The notes: generated by a model from the letters alone, not told the origin. A stretch of DNA of 64,000 bases from an uncultured Bacteroidia bacterium (GCA_902800965.1 CADCGK010000009.1:1-64000); one strand, 5' to 3'. Shown: positions 52,271 to 61,487, counted from the first letter of the stretch. Translations and numbers: made by a program.

Positions 52271-53959
52271 ATGAAACTCAAATATTTAGCAATAGGATTA
52301 ATAATGCTGTTATGCTTGACTGTATTTGGGCAGCAAAAGAATACTGTGCCCATGTCGGTGCAGCCTCAAAAGACAGAAATGCAGGTTTTGGAGGGAACTG
52401 TTTCGCAGTTGCAAGCTGAGAATCAGGCTATGCAGAAGCAATTGGAGAGGATGGAGAAAGAAATTGAGTTATGTCGAGAGGATGTTCGACACAAAGAATC
52501 AACAATTAATGATAATCAAGGCCACTGGTTAACAATTCTAAGCATCGTGATTGGAGCAATTGTTACGATTCTTGGTGTCGGTCTTGGTGTCATTGCTCCA
52601 TTGGTTTTGAATGCTCGGAACGATAAAAGGTTAAGAGAAAACATTGATAATATGCGGACCGAACTTAAGAAACAGATAGAGTCAGCTCAACAAGATGCAC
52701 AATCTGCCAAGAATTCTTTGGACGAAATAAATGTATTAAAAAAGGATGTTAATAATATTAAGAATGAAATAGATAAAAGTAAGAAAACTGCAGAGAGGGC
52801 TGCAAAAAGAGCCCTCGCTAACAGAATGATTACACAGGCTTTATCTGAAAAGAATTTGTCGAAATCAATTGAGCTTTATACCAAAGCCCTTCAGCTTGAA
52901 CCTGATAGTGACGTTATTTATAATAACAGAGGCGTTGCTTATATTCAAATGGGAGAAAAAAAGAAAGCATTTGAGGATTTCAGTAAAGCAATTGAAATTA
53001 ATCCCAAAGATCCATTGTTGCATTTTAATAGAGGTAGTTTGCAAGAGGAGCTAAATGATTATAATGGAGCAATGGAGGATTATAATAATGCTATTGCTTT
53101 GTCTCCTGAATATTTTGATGCGATTTGTCATAGGGGTAACTTGAGACGATTATTGAAGGATAGAATTGGAGCAATGGAGGATTTGAATAAGTCAATAATA
53201 ATAAATCCCAAATCACCAGAAGCTTTCTGTAATAGGGGTATATTAAAAAGAGAAAATGGAGATATTAATGGTGCATTGGTTGACTATAACAAAGCCATAG
53301 AATTAGATCCAACATTCTATGGTGCATACTTTAATAGAGGGAACCTTAAAGAGGCCTATGATGTGAATGGCGCTATAGCAGATTATAGTATTGCAATAGA
53401 AATAAATCCCAATTTTATTGATGCATATTGCAATAGAGGAACTCTTAAAAAAAGGAAAAAAGATTATGATGGAGCAGAAAAGGATTATAATAAGGCAATA
53501 GAAATCAATAATCATAATGCCTTTTTATTTCATCTAAGATCTCTACTGTATCAACATATTGGGGAAACGAGAAAAGCATTGGCAGATATCAATAAAGCAA
53601 TAGAATTAGAGCCTAATAATGCGTCTTTGTTAAATGGTCGTGCAGATTTGCTATTATATATGGGAGAGTTAGAAAAAGCACAAATGGATTCAAATTCGGC
53701 AATTGAGATAGATTCAGGATGCTTTATGTATTATGTTACAAGAGGTGAGATATATTTGGCAATGGCGAAGCCTAGTGTGGCAATTGTTGATTTAAATCGT
53801 GCTTTATCATTGAAAGCAGATGTTAAAGAAGCGTATGAAAATCGTGCAAAATGTTATAAAAAACTAGCGGAAGACGAGGAAGACCCATCGAAGAAGAGTG
53901 AGTTGATTGCCAAAGCAGAAGCCGATGAAAAGAAAGCAAAATCATTAGGAGACGAATAA
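52271..53959 (+). CDS. TPR membrane protein inserted between mod and res (copy 1)
   Basis: The 562-residue protein has a signal peptide (MKLKYLAIGLIMLLCLTVFGQ), a coiled coil, a membrane helix (about 86-115, LTILSIVIGAIVTILGVGLGVIAPL), a second coiled coil (about 120-185), and about nine TPRs of 34 residues (DYNKAIELDPTFYGAYFNRGNLK type). The tail SELIAKAEADEKKAKSLGDE is shared with the next gene. By topology the TPR part should face the cytosol if the signal is cleaved and the helix runs out-to-in. Its role in a restriction system is unknown. It is AT-rich, unlike mod and res. Confidence 0.78.
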   Translation: MKLKYLAIGLIMLLCLTVFGQQKNTVPMSVQPQKTEMQVLEGTVSQLQAENQAMQKQLERMEKEIELCREDVRHKESTINDNQGHWLTILSIVIGAIVTILGVGLGVIAPLVLNARNDKRLRENIDNMRTELKKQIESAQQDAQSAKNSLDEINVLKKDVNNIKNEIDKSKKTAERAAKRALANRMITQALSEKNLSKSIELYTKALQLEPDSDVIYNNRGVAYIQMGEKKKAFEDFSKAIEINPKDPLLHFNRGSLQEELNDYNGAMEDYNNAIALSPEYFDAICHRGNLRRLLKDRIGAMEDLNKSIIINPKSPEAFCNRGILKRENGDINGALVDYNKAIELDPTFYGAYFNRGNLKEAYDVNGAIADYSIAIEINPNFIDAYCNRGTLKKRKKDYDGAEKDYNKAIEINNHNAFLFHLRSLLYQHIGETRKALADINKAIELEPNNASLLNGRADLLLYMGELEKAQMDSNSAIEIDSGCFMYYVTRGEIYLAMAKPSVAIVDLNRALSLKADVKEAYENRAKCYKKLAEDEEDPSKKSELIAKAEADEKKAKSLGDE

Positions 53960-54012
53960 TGAAATTCAAATTTATAATACAGCAATACCAGACCGATGCG
54001 GTGGAAAGATAA
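53959..54012 (+). pseudogene. Duplicated 5' fragment of res (duplication scar)
   Basis: An ATG overlapping the preceding stop opens 17 codons (MKFKFIIQQYQTDAVER) that copy the first 16 codons of res at 55089 (MKFKFKIQQYQTDAVES) and then stop. The next bases (AAGAATAATCATATAATTTG) resemble the end of mod and its spacer at 52240-52258. The junction shows that a unit running from the mod end through the TPR gene to the res start was tandemly duplicated. Confidence 0.8.
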
Positions 54013-54045
54013 GAATAATCATATAATTTGTAAAAACATACGTTT

Positions 54046-55089
54046 ATGAGACTAAAATATTTAGCAATAGGAATAATGATGCTGTTCTGCTTGAATGTAT
54101 TTGGACAGCAAGTACAAAAAGAATCTGCACCGAAAAAAGATGCTCGGATGGAGATTATGCAAAATATTCAATCAAAAATAGAAACTCAAAATGAGGTAAT
54201 TTTGCAGTTGCAGACTGATAATGAAAACATGCGAAGTCATCTGTGTGATTTGGAAAAGGAAGTTGATTATTATAGGGGGGATGTACGTGCTATAGCTTCA
54301 GATTTAACTGGAAAGATGTCTCAATGGTTGGCAGTTTTAAGTATCATAATGGTGATTCTTGGTGTCGTTGTCCCTTATATTCTCAATTCAAATAAAGAGA
54401 AAGTTTTTGAGAAAATGCTGAAAGATATTAAAGAACAAGCAAATAAGGCTGAAGAAGCGCTAAATGCCACTAAAGAATTAAAAACTCAAATATCAGCTGT
54501 TGAAGCAAAGGTCAACAATAGTATCATTGCAGCTGAACAATCGGCAAAAGAAGCTAAAGTTAGTCAATTATTTGCTCAAGCATCGGCAGAAATGGATAAG
54601 CAAAAAGCGATTGAATTATATACAGAGGTTATAAAATTGGCTCCTGATGTTGATGCCTATAACAATAGAGGAGCATTAAAATGTCTAATCTCAAATTATA
54701 TTGGTGCCCTTGATGATTTTAATAAAGCTATAGAATTGGATCCTAATTATGCATCAGCATATAACAATAAAGCTTATACTTTGATGCAAATGGGTGAATT
54801 AAATAAAGCATTAGATTGTGTTAATGACTCATTAGCAATAGATAATAATAATTTCGCATACTGGGATACGAAAGGTGAAGTTTTAATGAATTTGGGAATG
54901 TTTTCAGAAGCTATTAAATCGTACACAAAAGCATTGTCAATAAATGAAAAATTCAAGCCATCATACCAAAATCGTGCCAAATGTTATAGGAAGCTAGCAG
55001 AAACGGAAGAAGACTCAATAAAGAAATCTGAATTAATAGCTAAAGCGGAAGCTGATGAAGAAAAAGCTAAATCATTAAGAGACAAATAA
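54046..55089 (+). CDS. TPR membrane protein inserted between mod and res (copy 2)
   Basis: The 347-residue paralogue of the preceding TPR gene has a near-identical signal region (MRLKYLAIGIMMLFCLNVFGQ), a membrane helix (about 94-112, LAVLSIIMVILGVVVPYIL), a coiled coil (about 115-170), and about four TPRs instead of nine, then the same tail (SELIAKAEADEEKAKSLRDK). It arose by tandem duplication, as shown by the res fragment between the copies, and the two copies then diverged in repeat number. Its TAA stop overlaps the res ATG, the same TAATG junction that copy 1 has with the res fragment. Confidence 0.78.
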   Translation: MRLKYLAIGIMMLFCLNVFGQQVQKESAPKKDARMEIMQNIQSKIETQNEVILQLQTDNENMRSHLCDLEKEVDYYRGDVRAIASDLTGKMSQWLAVLSIIMVILGVVVPYILNSNKEKVFEKMLKDIKEQANKAEEALNATKELKTQISAVEAKVNNSIIAAEQSAKEAKVSQLFAQASAEMDKQKAIELYTEVIKLAPDVDAYNNRGALKCLISNYIGALDDFNKAIELDPNYASAYNNKAYTLMQMGELNKALDCVNDSLAIDNNNFAYWDTKGEVLMNLGMFSEAIKSYTKALSINEKFKPSYQNRAKCYRKLAETEEDSIKKSELIAKAEADEEKAKSLRDK

Positions 55090-58000
55090 TGAAATTCAAA
55101 TTCAAAATACAACAATACCAGACCGATGCGGTGGAAAGCACGGTGAGTGTGTTCGCAGGGCAACCTTCGAAGACCAATGCGCAGTACCGCCGCGACTTAG
55201 GCAAGCAGAAACAGCAACTGAAAGCCGAGTTTGAGGAGGACTATGTAGGTTACCGCAATGCCGATGTGGAACTCAACGCCAGCCAGCTGTTGGAGAACAT
55301 CCATTATCAGCAGGTGCAGAACGACATTCCGCTGAGCAAGTCCTTAGCGGCCACCAACGGTCTCGGTGCATGTTCCTTGGATGTGGAGATGGAGACGGGC
55401 ACGGGCAAGACCTACGTCTATATCAAGACCATGTTCGAGATGAACAAACGCTTCGGCTGGTCGAAGTTCATCGTGGTGGTGCCCAGCATCGCCATCCGCG
55501 AAGGAGTCTATAAGAGCTTCACCATGCTGGAGGAGCATTTCATGGAACTCTATGGCAAGAAAGCCCGCTATTTCATCTACAACAGTGCTAACCTCACCCA
55601 AATCGACTCGTTCAGCAGCGATGCCAGCATCAACGTGATGATTATCAATGTGCAGGCGTTCAACACCTCGTTCAAGGAAGGCGCGGCCAACAAGGAGGCG
55701 CGTATCATTTACTCCAAGCGCGACGATTTCCAAAGCCGTCGTCCCATCGACGTGATTGCCGCCAACCGTCCCATCATCATTATGGACGAGCCGCAGAAAA
55801 TGGAAGGCGAAGCCACGCAAAAGGCCTTGAAGAACTTCAAGCCGCTGTTTGTGCTCAACTATTCAGCCACCCATAAGACCTCGCACAACTGCATCTACGC
55901 CCTCGATGCTTACGACGCCTACAAGCAACGCTTGGTGAAGAAAATCCAGGTGAAGGGCATCACGGTGCAGAATCTGTTGGGCACGCAAAGCTACATCTAC
56001 TTCGATAGCATCATCCTTTCCAAGAACCATGCGCCCGTGGTCAGGCTTGAAATAGAGGTGAAAGGTGCAGCCGCCACCCGCCGACAACTCTGCAAGTGCG
56101 AACAAGGTGACTCGCTGTTTGCCGTTTCGCAACTTCCTGCCTACAAGGATTTTGTCATCACTGAAATCAATCCGCTGACCAACACCATTTATTTCCAAAA
56201 CGGCAAGCACCTGCGTCAGGGCGAGGTGATGGGTGATGTTAGTGAGAAAGCCATCCAGCTGATACAGATTCGGGAAACCATCAAGTCGCATTTTGAGAAA
56301 GAGAGAGCCTTGTTCCAGCAGGGCATCAAAACCCTTTCGCTGTTCTTCATTGACGAGGTGGCCAACTATAAAAGCTATGACGCGGACGGAAACGAGGTGC
56401 AAGGTCCGCTGTGGAAGATGTTTGAGGATGAATACAATCGCTATCTGAACGAAAACTTGACGCTGTTTGAGGACGATTATCAAAAATACCTGCGCCGTTT
56501 TACCGCTGCACAAGTACACAACGGCTATTTCTCCATCGACAAGAAAGGCCATTCGATTGATAGTGAGGTGAAACGCGGGAAGGACACATCGGACGACATT
56601 TCTGCTTACGACTTGATTCTGAAAAACAAGGAACGCCTGTTGAGTTTTGATGAGCCAACACGATTCATTTTCTCCCACTCCGCCTTGCGCGAAGGTTGGG
56701 ACAACCCCAATGTGTTCCAAATCTGCACCTTGCGTCACGCCAACTCCAGCACCGCCAAACGGCAGGAGGTCGGTCGTGGTTTGCGAATCTGTGTCGATAA
56801 CGACGGCAACCGCATGGACAAGGAACGCTTGGGTGATGCCGTTCACGACACCAACAAACTGACCGTCATCGCCAACGAGAACTACAGTTCTTTTGTTGAT
56901 GCTTTGCAGAAGGAAACCAAAGACACTTTGCGCGAACGTCCGACACAAGCCACGGTCGATTATTTCAAAGGGGTTACCGTCAAAGTGGGCGAGGAGAAAC
57001 ACACCATTTCGGAGCAGGAGGCTGCCAGTATTGTCAGTTATTTGTACGACAACGACTATATCGACGAAAAGGGCAATATTCTGCAAGACTATCATACCGA
57101 TATGGAGAAGGGTACTTTGGCTCCGATGAGCAAAAAACTGCAACCCATTGAAGAGCAGGTGCACAAACTGATTCAGAGTATCTTTGACCCAGCAGCTTTT
57201 GACGATATGGTGGAAGATGCCAACGGCAAGGCTGAAGTGGTGAACGAGCGTTTGAACGACAATGCCGAGAAGAAGGAATTCAAGGCCTTGTGGAACGAAA
57301 TCAACCACCGCTATGTCTATACGGTGCATTACAACAGTGAGGAACTGATTCAGAAAGCCATAGTTGCCATCAACAGCGAGTTGAGTGTCACGCAGTTGAA
57401 GTATGTAGTGACCACAGGCACGCAAGGCACTGACGACTTGGACTTCACTGGCGAACAGAGCACTCGGACAAAGGAGATGCGTGATGTGTCAACCAGCAAT
57501 GTGCCCTATGACTTGGTGGGTGACATCGCCAAAGCAGCCACGCTGACCCGCCGCACGGTCACTCGCATTCTGAAGGGCATTCAGCGGTCGAAGCTGTACA
57601 TGTTCAAGAACAACCCCGAAGAGTTCATCCGCAAGGTAAGCCATATCATCCGCGAGCAGAAAGCCACGATGATTGTGGAACACATCAGCTACAACCGTAC
57701 GGAAAACCAATACGATTCCGACATCTTCACCAAGGAGAAGAGCCGGCAAACGGTGGATAAGGCCTACGAGGCCAAGAAGCACATTTTGGATTATGTCTTC
57801 CCCGACAGCCAAGGCGAGCGCACTTTTGCCGAAGACTTGGACAAAGCTGATGAAGTGTGCGTCTATGCCAAATTGCCGAGGTCGTTCCAAATCCCGACAC
57901 CTGTAGGCAACTATGCTCCCGACTGGGCCATCGCCTTCAACGACAACATGGGCGTCAAGCATGTGTTCTTCATCGCCGAAACCAAAGGCTCGATGGATTC

Positions 58001-58139
58001 CATGCAGTTGAAAGGCGTGGAAAAAGCGAAGATTGACTGTGCCAAGAAGTTGTTCAACAACTTATCCACATCCCATGTCCGTTACCACGAAGTTGATAGT
58101 TACCAAACAATGCTGGATATAATGAAGAGGATGGAGTAA
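55089..58139 (+). CDS. res: Type III restriction enzyme, Res subunit
   Basis: The 1016-residue helicase-nuclease has Walker A METGTGKTYVY (about residues 98-107), Walker B IIIMDEPQKMEG, motif III NYSATHK, and helicase motifs FSHSALREGWDNPNVFQICTL and RQEVGRGLRICVD. The C-terminus holds a PD-(D/E)xK nuclease with APDWAIAF and FIAETKGSMDS. Res translocates or slides between head-to-head Mod sites and cuts DNA. All motifs appear intact. The start overlaps the stop of the second TPR gene (TAATG). Confidence 0.92.
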   Translation: MKFKFKIQQYQTDAVESTVSVFAGQPSKTNAQYRRDLGKQKQQLKAEFEEDYVGYRNADVELNASQLLENIHYQQVQNDIPLSKSLAATNGLGACSLDVEMETGTGKTYVYIKTMFEMNKRFGWSKFIVVVPSIAIREGVYKSFTMLEEHFMELYGKKARYFIYNSANLTQIDSFSSDASINVMIINVQAFNTSFKEGAANKEARIIYSKRDDFQSRRPIDVIAANRPIIIMDEPQKMEGEATQKALKNFKPLFVLNYSATHKTSHNCIYALDAYDAYKQRLVKKIQVKGITVQNLLGTQSYIYFDSIILSKNHAPVVRLEIEVKGAAATRRQLCKCEQGDSLFAVSQLPAYKDFVITEINPLTNTIYFQNGKHLRQGEVMGDVSEKAIQLIQIRETIKSHFEKERALFQQGIKTLSLFFIDEVANYKSYDADGNEVQGPLWKMFEDEYNRYLNENLTLFEDDYQKYLRRFTAAQVHNGYFSIDKKGHSIDSEVKRGKDTSDDISAYDLILKNKERLLSFDEPTRFIFSHSALREGWDNPNVFQICTLRHANSSTAKRQEVGRGLRICVDNDGNRMDKERLGDAVHDTNKLTVIANENYSSFVDALQKETKDTLRERPTQATVDYFKGVTVKVGEEKHTISEQEAASIVSYLYDNDYIDEKGNILQDYHTDMEKGTLAPMSKKLQPIEEQVHKLIQSIFDPAAFDDMVEDANGKAEVVNERLNDNAEKKEFKALWNEINHRYVYTVHYNSEELIQKAIVAINSELSVTQLKYVVTTGTQGTDDLDFTGEQSTRTKEMRDVSTSNVPYDLVGDIAKAATLTRRTVTRILKGIQRSKLYMFKNNPEEFIRKVSHIIREQKATMIVEHISYNRTENQYDSDIFTKEKSRQTVDKAYEAKKHILDYVFPDSQGERTFAEDLDKADEVCVYAKLPRSFQIPTPVGNYAPDWAIAFNDNMGVKHVFFIAETKGSMDSMQLKGVEKAKIDCAKKLFNNLSTSHVRYHEVDSYQTMLDIMKRME

Positions 58140-58140
58140 A

Positions 58141-58260
58141 ACCATTAACAAAAAAAACAGAAAACTTAGTGAAAAGGAGCAAAGACGCCTGGCCGCTTTT
58201 GAAGCGACTTGCGAGCAATACCTGCAATATGGCTACAAACACCGAGGTCTTCATTTATGA
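58141..58260 (+). pseudogene. Remnant of an unidentified gene
   Basis: In one frame after res the sequence reads TINKKNRKLSEKEQRRLAAF and on to YGYKHRGLHL, then stops. It has no ATG and only about 39 codons, with a normal protein-like composition. It resembles the N-terminus of a longer protein, possibly a DUF3267-type family, and may mark the right-hand boundary of the defence island. The next 110 bases show nothing coding. Confidence 0.3.
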
Positions 58261-58372
58261 CCACCACACACAAGCTGGGTCAGTGATCTTCGAAAAGTAA
58301 AATCCGCCCAAAAAACCTTTGAAACGGAAAAAACCAGCCCTCAAACCACCCTGCCCTTTCAAAAAAACTTGT

Positions 58373-58380
58373 TATCTTTG
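58373..58380 (+). promoter_or_regulatory. -7 element of the secreted-protein pair
   Basis: TATCTTTG (TAnnTTTG) lies 28 bases before the ATG at 58409. No clear -33 element is seen. Confidence 0.55.
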
Positions 58381-58408
58381 TAGCTTCGATTTTTAAGTTA
58401 CAAACGAT

Positions 58409-58888
58409 ATGTTTTTTAAAAGACTGTTTTTTTTGACGGCATGGACGCTGCTGTGGTTTCTCCCCTCCCATGCCCAAAGCGTTGAAATCCGCGCCCTCCT
58501 CACCCTCAATAACGGCGAGGAACAACTTTATGTCCTCTCCGAAAACGACCAGCTCGCCTTCGAAGGGCAAGAAACCTTGGTTATCACCACTCAAGGTCTG
58601 ACCCATCGGATTAGCATTGATGACATCCGTAAAATCGAGTTTGTCGATCTTACAGGCACGAATGAAGCCCAAACTGGCGGGCCTTTCTTCTACCCCAATC
58701 CAGTAGAGAAATACGTCGCCATCGGCAACCTTGAGAACCCGCAGAACGTCCGCGTCTATTCCCTTGAAGGCCGTCTGCTTTTTGAAAAGCAAGTCAGCGC
58801 CAACGAGCCCATCGACCTTGGCAACCTACCTTCAGGACTGTATATCCTCAGAATCCTTGACAAGAACCTTAAACTGTTGAAGCTATGA
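58409..58888 (+). CDS. Small secreted protein with type IX secretion sorting tail
   Basis: The 159-residue protein has a signal peptide (MFFKRLFFLTAWTLLWFLPSHAQ), a short beta-rich region (ISIDDIRKIEFVD) and a C-terminal Por/T9SS type A sorting domain of about 70 residues: PFFYPNPVEKYVAIGNL, VRVYSLEGRLLFEKQV and LPSGLYILRILDKNLKLLKL. Such tails direct proteins through the type IX system and are attached or removed at the cell surface. It is coupled to the next gene by an ATGA overlap, and that gene's N-terminus has a similar VSNIGGINFITSP-like repeat, suggesting joint function. Confidence 0.82.
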   Translation: MFFKRLFFLTAWTLLWFLPSHAQSVEIRALLTLNNGEEQLYVLSENDQLAFEGQETLVITTQGLTHRISIDDIRKIEFVDLTGTNEAQTGGPFFYPNPVEKYVAIGNLENPQNVRVYSLEGRLLFEKQVSANEPIDLGNLPSGLYILRILDKNLKLLKL

Positions 58889-61320
58889 GAAGAGCAGCAT
58901 TCATCTTGGCATGTCTGATGCTCAGCCTCGGACTCCAAGCACAAGAAAAGACCATCATCCTCCACAGCAACGGCAGTGTCTTGTACGAGACGCCTGTGAG
59001 CAATATCGGAGGCATCAATTTCATCACCAGTCCTGCTTCAGTGGTATTCAACAATAATGCCGGGGGCATCTTGAACTCCTTCCCTGTCTCCTCCATCGAC
59101 AGTGTCACTTTCGGCGAATACAACATCCCTGTAGGAGATATGGTGACAATCACATTCAACGGAAACGACGCCACCATTGACAACCCATTTGCCAACGATG
59201 GCGTGAGTGTCGAAAAAACGGGAGGCAACGTCACGGTATATTCCACAAAATATGGAGTGCCCTATTATGTCACAGGTTCTTCAACCAACGGCTCCCTGAC
59301 TGTCAACAGCAACAGTGCCTTAAGCATGACGCTACATAACCTGACACTCACCAGCGGAAATACCGCTGCTGTCAATTTCGCTACAGTTTGTGAGGTTTCC
59401 CTGACAATTAGTGGCACAAACACATTGACTGACAACGCAAACAGCAGTGTCAACGGAGCACTGCATGCTGCTGGCAACCTCACCATTGGCGGTACAGGTT
59501 CGTTACGTATCACTGGCAACGCCAAACATGGCATCTTAGCCGACGGCAACCTCGTAGTCAACTCCGGAGAAATTGACATCTTGGATACCGACAGCGACGG
59601 CATCCACGGCAACAGCGCCTTGACTTGGAATGGAGGCACACTTAGCATCGCATCCGCAGGATCCGATGGTCTTGATATCTCAGGCAACATTTCCATCACG
59701 GAGGGCAACCTCACTATTAACAACAGCACAGAGAGCTCCAGAGGCATCAAGGTATCGGGCGTCTTCAATATGTCAGGCGGAAACCTCACCATCAACACTT
59801 CAGGCAATGATGGCAAGGGCATCAAGTGCGACAGCACCCTTGTCCTTGGAGGCGGTATTATCGAAGTCAATGTCTCTGGTGAAGGCTCCAATGGCATCTC
59901 CAGCGACAGACACATCTCCGTTGAAGGAGCCGATATCACCATCGTTTCCAGTTCATACGACGGCAAGTGTTTTAAGAGCGACAACACCTTCTCAATGAGT
60001 GCTGGAAGTATCAACCTCACTCATTCTGGTGACATCTCCAAGGGCATCAAGACCGTAGGCGAAGTCAACATCAGTGGCGGTACGGTCAACATCACCGCAT
60101 CGGGCAGCACCGTGCTAGAAGTTGTGAACAACCAAAATGTTCCCGCCTACTGCACCGCCATCAAGAGCGACACTGACATCATTATTTCAGGTGGCACTTT
60201 TGAGATCGACCTTCCCACCACTAATCACGGGGGTAAGAGCATCAGTGCCGATGGCAACCTTACCATCACTGGAGGCGGTTTCACCATCGAAACCCACGGC
60301 AATGGAGCCGCCTACACCGTCTCGGGCAGCACCAAGGACTCCTACACTTCTTCCTGTCTCAAATCAGACGGCAGCATGGAGATTCTGGCTGGAACCTTCA
60401 ACCTGACCAGCACAGGCACAGGTGGAAAGGGCATCAACGCTGGCGGTTCCATAAAATTAGGACAGGAAAACGCCAGCAATGACGATCTCATTTTGAACGT
60501 CACTACCAGCGGCGAGCGCATTACCGTCACATCGGGTGGCGGATGGCCAGGTCCTGGAGGTGGCGGAGGCGACTATGCCAACCCCAAAGCAATCAAGGCA
60601 CAAGGCAACCTTACGATCAACAGCGGCACCCTCCGCGTCAATTGTACCCAGACCCAAAACGAAGGTGGCGAGTGCATCGAGAGCAAAGCTGTTCTGACCA
60701 TCAATGGCGGTGACATTGAGGCCTACTCCAAGAAAGACGATGCCGTGAACGCCTCATCGAGGCTGGTCATCAACGGAGGTACCTATTACGCACACAGCGA
60801 CGCTAATGACGGCACCGACTGCAACGGCCAAATGGAACTCAATGGTGGCTTCTGCATTTCCAACGGCGCGTCATCACCCGAGGAAGGCTTCGACTGCGAC
60901 AACAACCAGTTCAAAATCACAGGAGGCACCCACATCGGAACAGGAGGCGGCACCAGCAACCCGACCACAAGTGTCTGCACCCAGCCCACCTTGAAAATCA
61001 ACACGCAGCAGAACTACGCCATCCAAATCCTCAAATCCGACGGTACGGTGATCTGCACCTACAAATGTCCTGCCTTCACGGGTGGCGGCGGCGGTGGCTG
61101 GCCTGGCGGTGGTGGCAACAGCATGGTGATGTTGTTCACCGACCCTCAGCTCCAAACCGGTCAGACCTACACCGTCAAATACAACGGTACCATCAGCGGC
61201 GGCACCAACTGGAATGGTTACTACACGGGAAACGTTAGTTATTCCGGTGGCAGCCAGACCACTGTGAACGTCAACTCCATGGTTACCACCGTGAGCGCTG
61301 GAGGCGGTGGAGGATGGTGA
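58885..61320 (+). CDS. Large secreted beta-helix protein, Cthe_2159-like carbohydrate-binding family
   Basis: The 811-residue protein has a signal peptide (MRRAAFILACLMLSLGLQAQ), a short N-terminal region, and then a long right-handed beta-helix built from turns such as GNLTINSGTLRV, GEVNISGGTVNIT, DTDIIISGGTFEID and RLVINGGTYYAHSDANDGTD. The pattern matches the Cthe_2159/carbohydrate-binding domain family, whose founder binds acidic polysaccharides such as polygalacturonate. Gly- and Trp-rich linkers (GGGWPGPGGGGGD, GGGGGGWPGGGG) interrupt it, and it ends GGGGGW. No catalytic residues are identified and no T9SS tail is present. Confidence 0.8.
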   Translation: MRRAAFILACLMLSLGLQAQEKTIILHSNGSVLYETPVSNIGGINFITSPASVVFNNNAGGILNSFPVSSIDSVTFGEYNIPVGDMVTITFNGNDATIDNPFANDGVSVEKTGGNVTVYSTKYGVPYYVTGSSTNGSLTVNSNSALSMTLHNLTLTSGNTAAVNFATVCEVSLTISGTNTLTDNANSSVNGALHAAGNLTIGGTGSLRITGNAKHGILADGNLVVNSGEIDILDTDSDGIHGNSALTWNGGTLSIASAGSDGLDISGNISITEGNLTINNSTESSRGIKVSGVFNMSGGNLTINTSGNDGKGIKCDSTLVLGGGIIEVNVSGEGSNGISSDRHISVEGADITIVSSSYDGKCFKSDNTFSMSAGSINLTHSGDISKGIKTVGEVNISGGTVNITASGSTVLEVVNNQNVPAYCTAIKSDTDIIISGGTFEIDLPTTNHGGKSISADGNLTITGGGFTIETHGNGAAYTVSGSTKDSYTSSCLKSDGSMEILAGTFNLTSTGTGGKGINAGGSIKLGQENASNDDLILNVTTSGERITVTSGGGWPGPGGGGGDYANPKAIKAQGNLTINSGTLRVNCTQTQNEGGECIESKAVLTINGGDIEAYSKKDDAVNASSRLVINGGTYYAHSDANDGTDCNGQMELNGGFCISNGASSPEEGFDCDNNQFKITGGTHIGTGGGTSNPTTSVCTQPTLKINTQQNYAIQILKSDGTVICTYKCPAFTGGGGGGWPGGGGNSMVMLFTDPQLQTGQTYTVKYNGTISGGTNWNGYYTGNVSYSGGSQTTVNVNSMVTTVSAGGGGGW

Positions 61321-61351
61321 TCTTCAAGAATTAGTGATCAAGAAGTAATGA

Positions 61352-61475
61352 TCAAGAATTAGAGAAATAGAGAATTCGGATATTTGAAAATCGCTTGCGA
61401 TTTTCTCTCCAATTCTACAAAAACCAAAAACGGGAAAAACTCCATCCGATTTTTCTCTCATTCTCTAATTCTTGA
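61352..61475. repeat. Long imperfect palindrome with an inner hairpin
   Basis: TCAAGAATTAGAGAA at 61352-61366 is repeated in inverse at 61461-61475 as a perfect 15-bp arm, and homology continues inward (TTCGGAT against ATCCGAT). Inside is a second perfect stem, GAAAATCGC-TT-GCGATTTTC (61386-61405). Upstream, GATCAAGAA-type words recur at about 14-17-base spacing. It lies between a secreted-protein gene and fbaA and could be a terminator or a small non-autonomous element. Confidence 0.6.
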
Positions 61476-61487
61476 CAAAAAAATTAG

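Noticed and set aside
53959..54012. Functional 17-residue small protein
   Set aside because: The sequence is a copy of the res start ending at a duplication junction, so it is better explained as a scar.
55863..57425. 520-residue - strand reading frame
   Set aside because: It is the reverse-complement shadow of the well-supported res gene and has no recognisable domain.
42939..58139. Canonical DISARM or BREX system
   Set aside because: SNF2 helicase and methyltransferase are present, but no DUF1998, PglZ, BrxL or BrxC genes; Mod and Res are of the type III kind.
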